This document shows positions 1 to 12,728 of a stretch of DNA of 64,000 bases, in pieces (within the stretch, counting starts at the first letter, position 1; each line of letters begins with the position of its first letter). The notes beneath the pieces were generated by a model. That model was not told the origin of the DNA and made no database searches. It worked only from the letters and a program-made list of their open reading frames with translations. The DNA is from Sipunculus nudus (lineage: Eukaryota; Annelida; Sipuncula; Golfingiida; Sipunculidae). The stretch lies in contig CM049307.1 of NCBI GenBank assembly GCA_026874595.1, positions 39,476,862 through 39,540,861 on the forward strand. The letters run 5' to 3'. The position numbers and the translations under genes are program-made.

Positions 1-147
1 GCTTTATCAATTTTAAATTTATGGCTCATAAATCAGAGATCCCACCTGCTTTACACATACACACCCTGGTTATACACAAGTTTAAGAAGTGCATCAAAGC
101 CAATGAATTGAGCTGAATCAGAGTGTATATTAAGACTTTTGTTCCAG

Positions 148-3100
148 TAATGATATTCGAGGAGTGGCAGTGCCCCCTGTCTGTGCTGATGTGAACCATG
201 ATGGGACCAGGGACATAATGGTGGCCACGTTGATGGGGGAGCTGGTCATGTATGATGGGGAGACCCTGGAACAATTGTGGAAATGTGACAAGTTTCTGGG
301 ATACCAGGCCCTCAGGTCAGTACTGAAGATCCTCGTCATAGTCACGGGCAAATACTTGAACACCCCCTGAATATTCAGGGTTTCAAACACCCTGTCAGTT
401 TCAGGATACCTTTTAATCAACCAGAATATAATAAAACCTCCAAATTATGATCACCGATAGGACATCGATAAAGTGGTTCCATATGGTCATTGGAGTGAGG
501 TCGGACATGTATAGCAAAAAAAAATCAGGACAGTTAACAAGTGGTTGATATTTTGAGGTGGTCACAATTAAAACATTGATGGTCTTTAATTGAGGTTTTA
601 CTGTATATTGTAATATATATTCCAAAAATCGGAAGATAACATAATTAAAAAATCAGCTCATTATTTGCGTCATATGAATATTTAAAAAAAACAGCATCCC
701 AATGAACCTTTTAATTTCCCAGAATATTTGAATTTATACTGATGAAACATTCAAGCATCATTGTTTTTGTTACCTGTTTTTTATCAAGAATCCTGGAATT
801 AACCTTTTCTTATAATGTTATCAGTTATTACAAAAATTTGAACTTTTGTGTCATGTGATCTTACTATGTTTTAGCTAAACCCATTGTTACAATTAAGTTA
901 CATATTTGTGTGTTAATATTGTACTAATTCTGAATTGTCACTCATCTTGTTTAAGAGATGATTGCTGTATCTTTTTAGCTTACCAGCTCCAGGGTATTTC
1001 AACATGGATAAAGTTCTTGATTTCATGGTTACTTTGAACTTAGGGACATGGCCAGTTTATAGCAATTCCAAGGTCAGTGTAGCATTAACATGAAGGGCTG
1101 CTGTAATATGGGTCTTTGGTTATGTTTGTGCATTACATAAAAAGGTTACAAAATGTAAAGATTTTTAAACAGATTTAAAAGTGTGAAAAGGTGTTTTATA
1201 TGAGGGGTATCTTTCTTTAGAGCATGAAAATAATGAACTTACTGTTTACTTAAGGTAATGCTTTTCAGTGTAAGGGAATTATTTAGTTTGATTTGGTACA
1301 TGAAAAATTGTCACATGTTGAAGATTATTAGTATTTATATTTGAGGTGTATGTAGGTGTTTTATATCAAGAGCATCAATCAATATGGATCAGGAAATTAT
1401 TGTTAGAACAATGATTATATCAGTATGAAAATTCAAATCTGACGGATTTGCAAAAATTAAATTTAAAATGAAATTAATAATTAAAACATTCATTTTATTA
1501 AGAATGATTGGTCTTTTTGTTTTTACAGCATGCTGTACTGGATGGTAAAACAGGTGAGCTGCTGTGGACATTAACATCCACAGAGCCAGAGTTCAGCTCC
1601 AGTCTGGCCATCAGGACACGGGCAAAGTACAGGGATGCCTTCCTTCTGCATCTTCCAGAATCAAAAACTAATGGTCAACAGGAACAGGTAAGAAGCTGTG
1701 AAGATTATACAGCAAGACACTAATTAAAAAAGTGTGTATGATGAATATCCATTCCCTTAAATTTTTAAAACACTAACCTTTGATAAGCTAAGTATCATTC
1801 CATCGCTGATTAATTTTTTGTCAAACACCTATGACATGCGAGGAGTTCATGATAAATATTTGATCTATTTATCAAGCATGCCTCTCTCTGAGGTGTGGAT
1901 GTTGGTAGTGATTTTGAAAGGATAGTCAGTGATTTTACCATAGTCATGTGTTCCAAAGATGTGTTTCATATCTGTTAAGCTCAGTGTAATAGCATAAATC
2001 AGAAGGAGCTTACAAGATTTTCATGAAGAAGATGTAGGATCAAACTGTTGTAATGGAAAACTGTATTTGATACAGTCCTAAGTGTAAAATAAAAAGTAAT
2101 GGAATTATTCAGGAAATGATACTGTACTTTCTTTACTGAACAAATGAAGAGATACCCAGCAAATCCAACGTAAGAGTCTGGAACCCCACCCTAACTGCTC
2201 CTTATGCAATGTTAAAGGGTAAAATGTTAGAATAGCTATCAATAATTAGCAGATTAAGTCAAATACATAGAACTATATATTCTTGAAAACAGTGGAACCT
2301 ATCTGAAAGACCTTATGTGTTATAAGACCACCTGTGAATAAAGACCACTTTTGGCCAGTCCTACTGAGGTCTTGTATAAATTGAATAGGGCAGATACCCA
2401 GGAATTAAGAATTTCCCTTCGATAGGCCTTATATTTTGCATTAGAACACTTCAAGTTACATTTTATAACCACAGAACTTTTCTTCATTAGATTCCTTCAA
2501 GGAAGCGCCGGGCAGCTCGTGGTAGAACACATTTTAAAAAGAAATCAGAATACAGGAGGCCTCATGATAGAAGACATCCTTACCCTGATAACAGGTACAA
2601 TGAAGACAGACCAGACCCCTATAATGAAGATGTTCCAGATTACATGCAAGACAGGATGAGGAACTGGCCAAAAGATCAGCATGACAACGGATATGAATAT
2701 TCTGGCCCAAATATGGCACCTCCTCCAGAAAGACTTAATAACCCAGTCGCTTACAGTGAAGCTGGGGAATTTAAAGCACACTCAAACAAGAAAGGGAAAG
2801 GGAGAAAACCAGGGAAGAAAGGCAAACAGAAAGGTAAACTGGTAACACTGGAATTATTTATTTATTACTGGTAGGAAATATTCCAAACCTTTGGATGTTA
2901 CCGTATAACATCTTTCGCTTATGATAATTTTATGAGTATTGTGCCCCGCTCTGCGGATGGGGGGGACATTGATTTGGGTTTGTCTGTCTGTCTCCCTGTC
3001 CATCCGTCAAGTTTCCGTGCGATAACTTTCCTAAATTTTATCCGATTTTATTCAAATTTGGGTCAGTGATTGCTCTTATGCATACCTTGGTTGGGATTAG

Positions 3101-6100
3101 TTATTTATGTCTGATTTCTGTCTCGCTGAATGTCTGTCACTCTTTCATTCCGTCCATCAGGTTTTTGTTTCCATGTGATAACTTTCCTAAATGTTATCCG
3201 ATTTCATTCAAATTTGGGTCAGTGATTGCTCTCATGCTCACCTTGGTTGGGATTGGTTTTAGAGTGTCTGGATTTTGTCTGTCTGTCTGTCAGGTTTTCT
3301 GTTTCCGTGCAATAACTTTCCTTAATTTTATCTGATTTCATTCAAATTTGGGTCAGTGCCTAAATTTGGGTCAGTGATTACTCTCATGCATACCTTGATT
3401 GGGATTGGTTTTGGAGTGTCTATCTGAAAAATGATTCTCTCCAGCTCAAATACAAAATTATCCAATTTTGGTCCAATTTCTCAATGTGTTTTAGTTTTTA
3501 GCCAAGCTGACTGAAAGTCATCTGAGCTATAGCTATCACTCTTTGTCCGTCGTCCGTCTGTCTGTCCTTCTGTCTGTCTGTCCGTCCGTTAACCAGGCAC
3601 AAATCATAACCGCTGGACCTAGAATCTTGTAACTTGGCATTCTGAGAGGTCCATAAAAAATCTCCTTGGAAACCAGAAATTAGGTCTCTGTTACCCATAT
3701 ACTTTGAGCTAAGGGGCCCCAAAGTACCCCCCAGAATAGTCAAAAAATTCATACAAAAACTTCAATATCTCATTAACTACATCACTGATGGTCATGATTT
3801 TTGGCATACATTTTGATAATGAGAGGTTTCATCAGTTTCTGAAGACTGGTGGTGCCACCTGTATTTTTTTATTTTTTACGAATTGTTTTCTCTATTTTAG
3901 AGACCTTTAAAAATGTGAACATCTGTTAACAGGGCACAAATCGTAAAGACTGGACCTAGAATCTTCATTCTTGACACACTGAGAGACCTATGAAAAGTCT
4001 CCGTGAAAATCAGAAATTAGCTCTCTGTAACCCATATCCTTTGAGCTATGGGGCCCCAAAGTACCCCCAAGAAAAGTAAAAAAATTTCATACAAAAACTT
4101 CAATATCTCATTAACTACATCACTGATGGTCATGATTTTTGGCATACATTTTGATAATGAGAGGTTTCATCAGTTTCTGAAGACTGGTGGTGCCACCTGT
4201 ATTTTTTTATTTTTTACGAATTGTTTTCTCTATTTTAGAGACCTTTAAAAATGTGAACATCTGTTAACAGGGCACAAATCGTAAAGACTGGACCTAGAAT
4301 CTTCTTTCTTGACACAGTGAGAAACCCATGAAAAGTCTCCATGGAAACCTGAAATAAGGTCTCTGTTACCCATATCCTTTGAGCTGTGGGGCTCCCAATA
4401 AACCCCCAGAATAATTGAAAATTTGATAAAAACAAACTGCAACATCTCAAATAACTACAACACTGATGGTCATGATTTTTGGCATACATATTGATCAAGA
4501 GGTGTTCCATCAGTTCCTGCAGACCGGTGGCCCCACCTGTATTTTTTTCAAATTTTCACATTTTTTTTCTCCATTTTTGAGACCTTTAAGGGTGTAGTTA
4601 TCTGTCAACAGGGTACAAATCGTAACGACTGGACCTAGAATTTTCATTCTTGGACACACAGGGAGACCCATAAAAAAGTCTCCATGGAAACCTGAAATTA
4701 GGTCTCTGTTACCCATATCCTTTGAGCTATGGCACTCCAAAGTATAGCTCAGAATAATGGACAATTTGATACAAAAGCTGAAGTATCTGAACAGCTAATG
4801 CAGAGATCACCATAATTGATTGCATGGATATTGATCATGGAGTGTTTCATCAGTTTCTGCAGACTGGTGGCACCACCTGTATTTGTTTGGGTTTTTTTAC
4901 GAATTTTTTTCTCTATTTTTGAGACCTTTAAAGATATGAACATCTGTTAACAGGGCACAAATCATAACAACTGGACCTAGAATCTTCATTCTTGACACAC
5001 AGGGAGACCCATGAAAAGTGCCTGTGGAAACCTGAAATTAGGTCTCTGTTACCCATATCCTTTAAGCTGTGTGGCTCCAAAATCCCCCTCAGAATAATGA
5101 AAGATTTCATACAAAAACTTAATTATCTCATTAACTACAACACTGATGGTCATGATTTTAGGCATACATATTGATTATGAGGTGTTCCATCAGTTGCTGC
5201 AGACTGGGTGCGCCACCTCTATTTTTTTTCAAATTTTTACGAATTTTTTTCTCTCTTTTTGAGACCTTTAAAGATGTGGTTATCTGGCAACAGGGTACAA
5301 ATCTTAACATCTGGACCTAGAATCTTCATTCTTGTCATGCAAGGAGGCCAATGAAAATTGGAAATTAGGTCTCTGTTTCCCATATCCTTCAAGCTATAGG
5401 ACTCTGAAGTATCCGTCAGAATAATGGAAAATTTGATACAAAAGCTGAAGTATCTGAACAACTAATGCAGAGATCAACATGATTCTTTGAATGGATATTG
5501 ACCATTAAGTGTTTTTATTAGTTTCTGCAGACTGGTTGAGCCATCTGTATTTTTGACCTATGTTTTTGACCAGGTTTCGTTTCCGGAGAACTCCTCTTAG
5601 CCTACTGGACCGATTTTTCTGAAACTTACACCAATTATCGGGTCACATGTGAACTGGTGCCTAACCAATTTGTGTTGACCTCTGACCTTTCCTCCCTGCC
5701 CATCGTCCATTTGTGCATCTGTTTCCACACATACACCCTCATATCTCATGAACTGTTTGACCGATCAGTAAAACTTTTTTTATACAAATGTAGCCCTTGG
5801 ATAGCTTTATAAAATACACAAAATTGGTGGCGCCACCTGCAACCATGTTTGCACAGTGTCCATCTGTTCATCTGCCTTGGGTTAAAATCACTCATATCTC
5901 TGCAGTGAATAGACTAATTCACCTGAAATTCAGCATGCGTATACATTCTGGATAGCTTTCTTGATTTTTTGACAGGTGGCGCCACCTACATTCACGTTCA
6001 TGCTGCAGACATCCAAGCTCATATCTCGGGAACTGTTTGACCGATTGGGCCAAAATTTTGCATGTGTATAGATCTCACATAGCTCTTTATCATACACAAA

Positions 6101-9100
6101 ACTTAAGGGGCCACCTACAACCATTTTTGCACAGCGTCTGTCTGTTTGTCTGCCATGGGCTAAAATCACTCATATATCTGTAGTGGTTTGACATAACTGC
6201 CTAAAATTTTGCAGTTTTATACAAACTGGACAGCTTTCTTGATTTTATGACAGGTGGCGCCACCTACATTCTAGTTTACTCTGCAGACATCCTAGCACAT
6301 ATCTCGAGAACCGTTTGACCAATTGGGCCAAAATTGTGCATGTGTTTAGATCTCACATAGGTCTTTATCATACACAAAACTGGGGTGGCCACGGCTAACA
6401 TTTTTGCACAGCGTTTGTCTGTTTGTCTGCCGTGGGCTAAAATCACTCATATACATGTAGTGGTTTGACTTTTCTGCCTAAAATTTTGCATATGTATACA
6501 ACTTGGACAGCTTTCTGGATTTGTGGTAGGTGGCACAACCTACATACACATTTAGGCTGCAGACATCGATGCTAATATGCAACACACCTCACTCTATTTC
6601 CCCTTGCCACTCAATCCGTGCCTCACTTCACCCGTTTCACTCTGATTTTGGCGGATACACGTAGTCGCTTGTCGACTACCCATATTCTAGTTTTTAAAGT
6701 TTACGCATTTTTCTCTATTTTTGAGATATATAAATACAGACACAATCTTGGCCTGTTGGTTTATCTGATTGATGCTTCAGTTGAATGGGTATATACTATA
6801 CCATTCTGATGATAAAATTTCCTTTTGCAAATCTCTTTCCAGTCAGCTGAGCGTCATGACCCATGGGTCACTTGTTATGTTCACCTGCAGATGTCTCCAC
6901 AAGTCATAGTGGATTTTGGTCCTATTTCTCAATTTGTTTTTGTTTTTATGTTCACCTGCAGATGTCTCCACATGTCATAAAGCATTTATTTAAGTTTTCG
7001 TGTGCCCTCAAAATTTTCTCCACATGTCATAATTTTGGTCACTTATCAAGCATGAAAGACAACAAGAGCCACAAGTGGGGGACATTATTCCATGAAATTG
7101 CTTGTTTTTATGCTTGGAACAATGTTAATTTGTTTTTAATAAAAAAAACTTGTGTTTAAAACATACATTTATTGTGTTTGTGGCAGCATATATCCTATCA
7201 TTGTAAGGATAAATTACAAAGAGCTGTTCCAGTATAAATACCAATAACTCATTCAATAACATTCCTGCATGGGTTTTTTTCTGTCCTCTGAAATGCAACA
7301 GCTGTTGTAAATAAAATGGTATCATATACAGATACAGGAGTAGTCACTATATGAACAGTAATTGTCAAATTCCTATTTTATAATTTATGACATTTTCTTA
7401 TAAGACATTTTTTTGACAGAATGACCAAGACTGTCATCTCAATGATATAATATTGTTATAACTGCTCTGCAGGCTGCATATTCTGAATATTAAGTAATGT
7501 TTATTTATTGTATCCGCCAAAACAGTTTTGCAGGTACTTTTTTTGACCGGGTTCCGCTGCCACTGCCGCCACGTTTGTTTCCTGAATAGAACTTTGAGAC
7601 CACTGGACAGATTTTTCCAAAACTTGACACCATTATAGGGTCACATGTGAACTGGTGCCAAACCATTTTGCATTGACCTCTGACTTTTCCTCTTTGCAGT
7701 ACATCCATGTGTGGGTCTGTTTTGACACATTAACCCACATATCTTTGGACTTGTTTGACCAATCAAGTTGGAATTTTGCATGAATTTAGCTCTGGGATAG
7801 CTTTATAACATACACAAAAATGGTGGCGTCACCTTCAACCATGTTTGCACAGTGTCCATCTGTCCAACTGCCTTGGGTTAAATCACTCATCTCTGCAGTT
7901 GTTAGACTTATTTACCTGAAAGTTTGCATGTGTATACATCCTGGATAGCTTTCTAGATTTTGTGGCAGGTAGTACCACCTACATACACATTTTGGCTGCA
8001 GACACCCATGCTAATATCTCATGAGCTCAGGACTGGTAAGACGTATTTGTCTGAAATTTTGCATGTGTATAGATCTCACATAGCTCTTTATTATACACAA
8101 ACTGGTGGTGCCACCTGCAACAATTTTTGCACAGCTTCCTTCTGTTTGTCTGCCGTTTGAAAAAATCACTCGAATCTCAGCAGTGGTTTGACTTATCTGC
8201 CTAAAATTTTGCATATGTATACATCTTGGATGGCTTTCGGGATTGGCAGGTGGCAGCACCTACATACACATTTCGGCTGCAGACATCCATGCTTATATCG
8301 CAGGACTTGTGTGACGTATTGGCCCGAAATTTTGTAAGAGTATAGATCTTACATAGCTCCAAGCTTATCCAATTTTTTATGGCCGAGCTTACAACCGTTT
8401 TTGCATGGTGACCATCTGTTCATCTGCCTTGGGTAAAAATCACTCCTATCTCAGCAGTGGTTTGACTTATCCACCTGAAGTTTTGCATATGTATACATCT
8501 TTAATAGCTTTCTATTTCAAATATCAGGTGGCGGCAACTACAATCATGTTTATATGGCAGACATTAATGCTAATATGTAACACCTCTTTTCCCCTTGCCA
8601 CTCCATCCATGCCTCACTTCAACCGTCCCACTCTGATTTCGGCAGATACATTTGGTCGCTTGTCGACTGCCCATATTTTAGTTTTAATTACCATTGATAG
8701 ATTCTATAGATAGATTCTCAGATTTGTCATCATGATAATTTTCCACTGTTACATTTTTTTAAGTAAAAAGTTCATGGGTTCTAAATGTATTGTTAATCCT
8801 TGTTTATTTTCAATTAAGTATGGAGTTAATAATGCAGAATTTTGTGGTGGAAAATATATGAGACAAGTTCTAACACTGATGGGCTGGATATGACAGACTG
8901 TGTAATGAACAGCGACTGTCTGTTCAAGAGGAACCAGTAGCCTCCTTGCGCACTGGAACTCGGCTTGGCGGGCCTAGACTGATATCTTGGATATGTTTCT
9001 GATAAGATAATTGTGACAAGATGGTAGACATCAAGAGGAGGTAGAAGTGTAGAAGATTAGTGAAGTCAGCCTACTCTCAATGGTGATCGTCACACTGTTG

Positions 9101-10823
9101 GAAAAAAAAAAAATTCTTTATTTTACAGGAAAGAATGGTAAGAAGAGGAAATGTAGATTGAGTGAACAGCTTGGTAGTGGTGACCTGGTCTTGTTGGACA
9201 GAACTGTATTGCACAATCCAATAGTAGCACTGAATCATGGGATTCAAGGTAAGAATTGTAACATATCTGTAAAATATTAATTTACCCAGACTTCTTCAGA
9301 AATCTCTCTCAAATTTGAGAAAACTTACGAGGACGTATCGACGTGCCTATGTCTGTGCCTTAGGGCTATGCATCGCACTGAAATCAAGTCCTTGATACAT
9401 GTGATTGGCTGCTTCAAGTATGACATAAAGGGATGTTTTATGTAGTTTGAAAATTTACTAATATCAGATCCAGGAATTGACATGTCATTCAGTGAAAGAA
9501 AACAAAGAAAAACATAATTATCGTGAGATCTGTACATCATTGCAGATCCATGTTGGACACCAGCCATACATATGGATCTCTGTTGTGTTGACCTTAATCA
9601 ACTCCCATTTCTCAGTATGCATAAGTGAGATGTGCATATGAATACTTGACTGCCAGCTCTGGTGACTCCCCTTACAACAATTCATTTAAAAATATTTATT
9701 TGATTGATAAATATATTGTAAAACAAATTTTTATATTTTCAGTTCTTCATTTAAAATTTTGGAAAAACAGAATTTTCAAAAGGTTGCAGCACATATCTGA
9801 TGGTTTGATCAGAATTCTAACTTTATGTTAGACTTTCATTACAATTTCTCATTGCAGTTTTGGCACAGATTTGTTAAGATAAATACTCATGGGTGGTATT
9901 TATAAGAAATTAAAAAATTGATTAAAACTTTATATGTCAAGCATATCCAGTAACAGTTGGTGATATCTTCTTTTTTTCATAAACTAAATTTTCAGAAACA
10001 CATTTAAATTTTGGGAAATATAGACATGTATTTAATAGTTCAGTATGATTAAAATTTAATGTATAATGTTTTCTTTTTTCCAGGGGATCTTGGTGACCAA
10101 AATCAGGACTGTATTACAATACCACATCCATTTACTGTTGGTAAGTACAAGTAGCTTTCATGTCAGTACTGTTCTACCATATAGCTCTTCTGAATGTTAT
10201 TCCCCATAGCAGGCCACACCCATAAAGAGTTCATGTAAGCCTAAGTGACTTCAGTTATTCCATTTATTATTTTTGCAGAGACAGCATGGTCATCCTTACC
10301 AATTCTGATAGTTGAACAGGTATAATTTTGTGTCAGTTTGTTAGCAAAAAAAAAAAAAAAAAATGGTGTTATCACTTATTCTAGAATTTAAAAAGATATT
10401 TAAGAAGCAAGGTACAGGTACATGTTTCATGTATTCTGAGGTCAGTTCTTTACTACACATAGGCTGCATGTGGATTTTACTAAGTATCTTATTTTAGACA
10501 TGATCACAAACTTGAAGGAGAGGGTGACCTTGAGTTTTATCAATTTTTCAGGTGCTGTTGGTGACCTTGATGGAGATGGTTACCTTGACCTTTTGACCTT
10601 GCTTCCTGGCCAGACTAGCACAGATCCCACAGTAACTATAAAGAAAACCAACTTAAAAACAGTGATACATGACGGAAATTCAACAAGTATTGATCCCCAA
10701 AACACAGAGAATGTTGGTGTTAACAAACAAGCTAAACCACTCACAGCTGATTTATTTCTCCATGACGATGAACAAAAATGGACAGAATATATGGGCAAAG
10801 TGGGCAGTTCTATATACCCTTGA
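148..10823 (+). CDS. FG-GAP/beta-propeller protein, C-terminal part (FAM234-like, tentative)
   Basis: This is a multi-exon gene whose 5' exons lie before the window. Exons I can join in phase are 148-315, 979-1072, 1529-1687, 2491-2833, 9129-9248, 10084-10140 and 10552-10823 (TGA at 10821-10823). They give about 403 residues, and every join has GT-AG borders. Two calcium-loop motifs typical of FG-GAP/integrin-alpha-like blades are visible: D-V-N-H-D-G-T-R-D at residues 14-22 of the partial protein, and D-L-D-G-D-G-Y-L-D at 318-326. The piece HAVLDGKTGELLWTL is another blade-like strand pair. Exon 2491-2833 encodes about 114 residues rich in K, R, D and P that look disordered and end in a lysine/glycine run, unusual inside a propeller. 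The FAM234/ITFG3 family combines such repeats with an N-terminal membrane anchor; that part is not here, so the assignment is tentative. The intron 2834-9128 is filled with repeats. A 41-bp exon-like piece at 10279-10319 does not fit the phase. Confidence 0.72.
2290..2375 (+). repeat. Solo end of the Tc1-type MITE family
   Basis: CAGTGGAACCTATCTGAAAG followed by AAGACCACC-type sequence matches the terminus of the element at 12131-12726. No opposite end is found nearby, so this is a fragment in the intron of the FG-GAP gene. Confidence 0.6.
2935..3494 (+). repeat. Tandem ~150-bp repeat with (GTCY)n head
   Basis: The block starts with GCCCCGCTCTGCGGATGGGGG, which can fold, then a short GTCT/GTCC run. 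Three tandem units follow at about 3014, 3168 and 3301, each containing a 'GATAACTTTCCTAAAT...TTCAAATTTGGGTCAGTG...CTTGGTTGGGATTGG' core. The small open frames here read through repeats and are not genes. The right end (3463-3497) is partly duplicated after the neighbouring element, at 6914-6946. Confidence 0.7.
3495..6876 (+). mobile_element. Full-length hairpin-ended element, family A1 (Helentron/HINE- or pearl-like), 3.4 kb
   Basis: The head is TTTTTAGCCAAGCTGACTGAAAGTCATCTGAGCT, whose halves pair as a hairpin (positions 3499-3528), followed by a (GTCY)n tract at 3543-3592. The core is a tandem array: about six units of roughly 320-350 bp from 3590 to 5560, each with 'GGACCTAGAATCTT...GGTCTCTGTTACCCATAT', then ~145-bp units from 5560 to 6560. 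Most units carry a version of AGGTGGCGCCACCT. The tail at 6844-6876 is CAGCTGAGCGTCATGACCCA followed by TGGGTCACTTGTT, containing a perfect palindrome. GCTCAGCTG near the head (here degenerate) and CAGCTGAGC at the tail are inverted. No coding capacity is seen. It lies in the large intron of the FG-GAP gene. Confidence 0.7.
6877..7060 (+). repeat. Short direct repeats flanking element A1
   Basis: GTTCACCTGCAGATGTCTCC occurs twice, about 70 bp apart (about 6880 and 6953). The stretch 6914-6946 resembles 3463-3497 on the other side of the element. The rest is AT-rich intron. Confidence 0.5.
7536..8690 (+). repeat. Partial element with ~145-bp tandem units
   Basis: From 7536 ('TTGACCGGGTTCCGCTGCC') to about 8690 the sequence matches the second half of the element at 3495-6876, including its CTCATATCTC, 'AAATTTTGCAT' and TACACAAA blocks. 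Degenerate GGTGGCGCCACC palindromes recur near 7823, 7966, 8104, 8245 and 8527. It lacks a clear hairpin head and tail and is probably 5'- and 3'-truncated. Confidence 0.65.
8700..9128. other. Intron sequence without recognised content
   Basis: This is AT-rich intron sequence up to the acceptor at 9128. I see nothing coding and no clear repeat. Confidence 0.5.
10279..10319 (+). other. Exon-like 41-bp piece that breaks the frame of the FG-GAP gene
   Basis: This segment is preceded by a good acceptor (TTTTTGCAG) and followed by GTATAA, and reads open (ETAWSSLPILIVEQ) when joined to the exon ending at 10140. Its length is not a multiple of three, and joining it to the exon at 10552 gives a stop within about 15 codons. 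Skipping it joins 10140 to 10552 in phase and yields the propeller motif. It may be a cassette exon that leads to nonsense decay, a chance exon, or a real exon with a one-base sequence error. Confidence 0.4.
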
Positions 10824-12130
10824 AACATAGATATCCATGTGTGCACCCTAAATCCTAAATATAGTAACTCTTTAAATTTAATATTAGATCACTAAAAATT
10901 GGTGTCATATGACCAGACCTTATCTGATTTGAACATTGATAATGCTAAGAAAATTATTGGTTTCTCAACATTTGTATTGCTCTATCTTGTCTCATTGTTA
11001 TTTGAAAAACCTGTGTAAAAACCTAATTTAGTTAGGGCTATTGCATCATGGCTGAGCACTTAACTTCACAACAATTGAAATATTGATATAGGGACCTAAT
11101 CTGCAAAGAATATACTTACATAAATGTAAGGACATATATATTGATTCTCTAATTTATAATGAAAAGCAAGGACACTCTTTGTAGGTGGGATTTAAGTACC
11201 ACTCAATGCGACTGTAAGAAACAAAGTACTTTGTACATCGCCCAGGTCTTGTCAAATTTTCCCCATGATTAATGATGTGGTGCCCAGACTCCTGTCTCTC
11301 TTTGAGCAGGGTACCAGTCACACAGCTTTACAGAGCCTGGCTGCTATTCCCATCATCTAACTGCCTTATTATAAAGTGCTGACTCATCATAATGGTGGAA
11401 TATACCTGCCTTACATGAAGGTAGCTACTATATGCCTCAGGCCAAGTGAGGTGGAATCTCAAGAATGGAGTCTCATCTAAATAATTTTGTCTGTGCATTA
11501 TAGTGGCATTGTTTCTGTTGATCCTCAGGAGTTAAAAAAAAGGCCAAGACTGTGTGCAATCATACTTACACATAGTTTATTAAATAGTAAAGGTATCTTG
11601 ATATATGATGTGACCATTGGGATGTGTTACCATGTGTGACTATTTTCCATGTGTTACCCAAAAGGTAAAAGGTGTTTACATTCTTATTGTCCGATTGATA
11701 GTACTTAAGATTTCTGGTGTTCAGAACAACATATATTCATGTTTGTGCAATCCACAGTTTAATATGTAATATATGAGCTAGGAACAGTTTGTGATTTTGC
11801 CAAAATACTACCATAATATACCTCTTGAAAACTACTTGACTACCAAGGGGGTATGAACAGGGTTCAGTTATAATTGTTCATGAATGTACTGCTGGAACAT
11901 TCCCGTATTAGTTGCATCCAGATAATGTTTTATCCAGGAGTTTCATGAAAATAACTCCTGTTAAATATTCATAAAGTGTCGGAAATATAGCTGAATTTGT
12001 TGTTTATGTTGTTGCTATTGTTACTTGTGATACTTGTTATGTGAAGAATTAGATAGGATACATGTACATTATCAAGGGTTCATGAAAGGTGGTTCATTAT
12101 TTAATGGAAGCACCAGCTAATCTGGATATA
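10824..12130. other. 3' flank of the FG-GAP gene
   Basis: This is probably 3' UTR and intergenic DNA. It is AT-rich, with no open frame of note and no obvious poly(A) signal close to the stop codon. Confidence 0.45.
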
Positions 12131-12726
12131 CAGGGAAACCTGTCTGAAAGACCACCCGTATATTAAGACCACCCTTGAGTGAAATGAAAACGTTCACATT
12201 AGATATAACTGACCTGTATTAAAGGACTGCCTGTGATTGAAGACCACCTTTGACCAGTCTTGTGGGGGTCTTATTACACAGTATTCACTGTATATCAGTA
12301 TTGCACTGGTATTTTGTGATTGACACCTGCCAATCAAAATTACTTTTCCATGATCTTATGATATAAAACTATAGGCTGATGCACAACAGGTGGAACAGCT
12401 ATTCATAATTATGTACAAATCTTCAAATTGAGGGAATTTAAAGTTTTTCTCTTCATTTTGTGGAAATATATGTACAATGAAATCTATGAAATAAGACCAC
12501 CCATGGGACAGGCCAAAGATGGTCTAATTTACAGATGGTCTTATTAGACAGGTCAGTTATAAATAATGTGATTGCTTTTAGTTTACTCAAGGTAGGTCTT
12601 AATAGACAGGTGGTCTTAATACACAGGTGGTCTTATTAGACAGGTCAGTTATCAATAATGTTAATGTTTTTGCTTCACTCAAAGGTGGTCTTAATAGACA
12701 GGTGGTCTTTCAGACAGGTTCCACTG
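12131..12726. mobile_element. Tc1/mariner-type MITE, 596 bp, TA target site
   Basis: The left end CAGGGAAACCTGTCTGAAAG and the reverse complement of the right end CAGTGGAACCTGTCTGAAAG match over about 26 bp. Both ends are flanked by TA (12129-12130 and 12727-12728). The interior has repeated 'AAGACCACC' / 'GGTGGTCTT' blocks, including direct copies of AGACAGGTGGTCTTAAT at 12600-12650. There is no coding capacity. TA duplication and CAGT termini suit Tc1/mariner-derived MITEs. Confidence 0.75.
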
Positions 12727-12728
12727 TA

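Noticed and set aside
3590-6560. Regularly spaced repeats that could suggest a CRISPR-like array
   Set aside because: Units are 145-350 bp of mutually similar sequence without unique spacers, in an intron-bearing eukaryotic gene; they are transposon core repeats.
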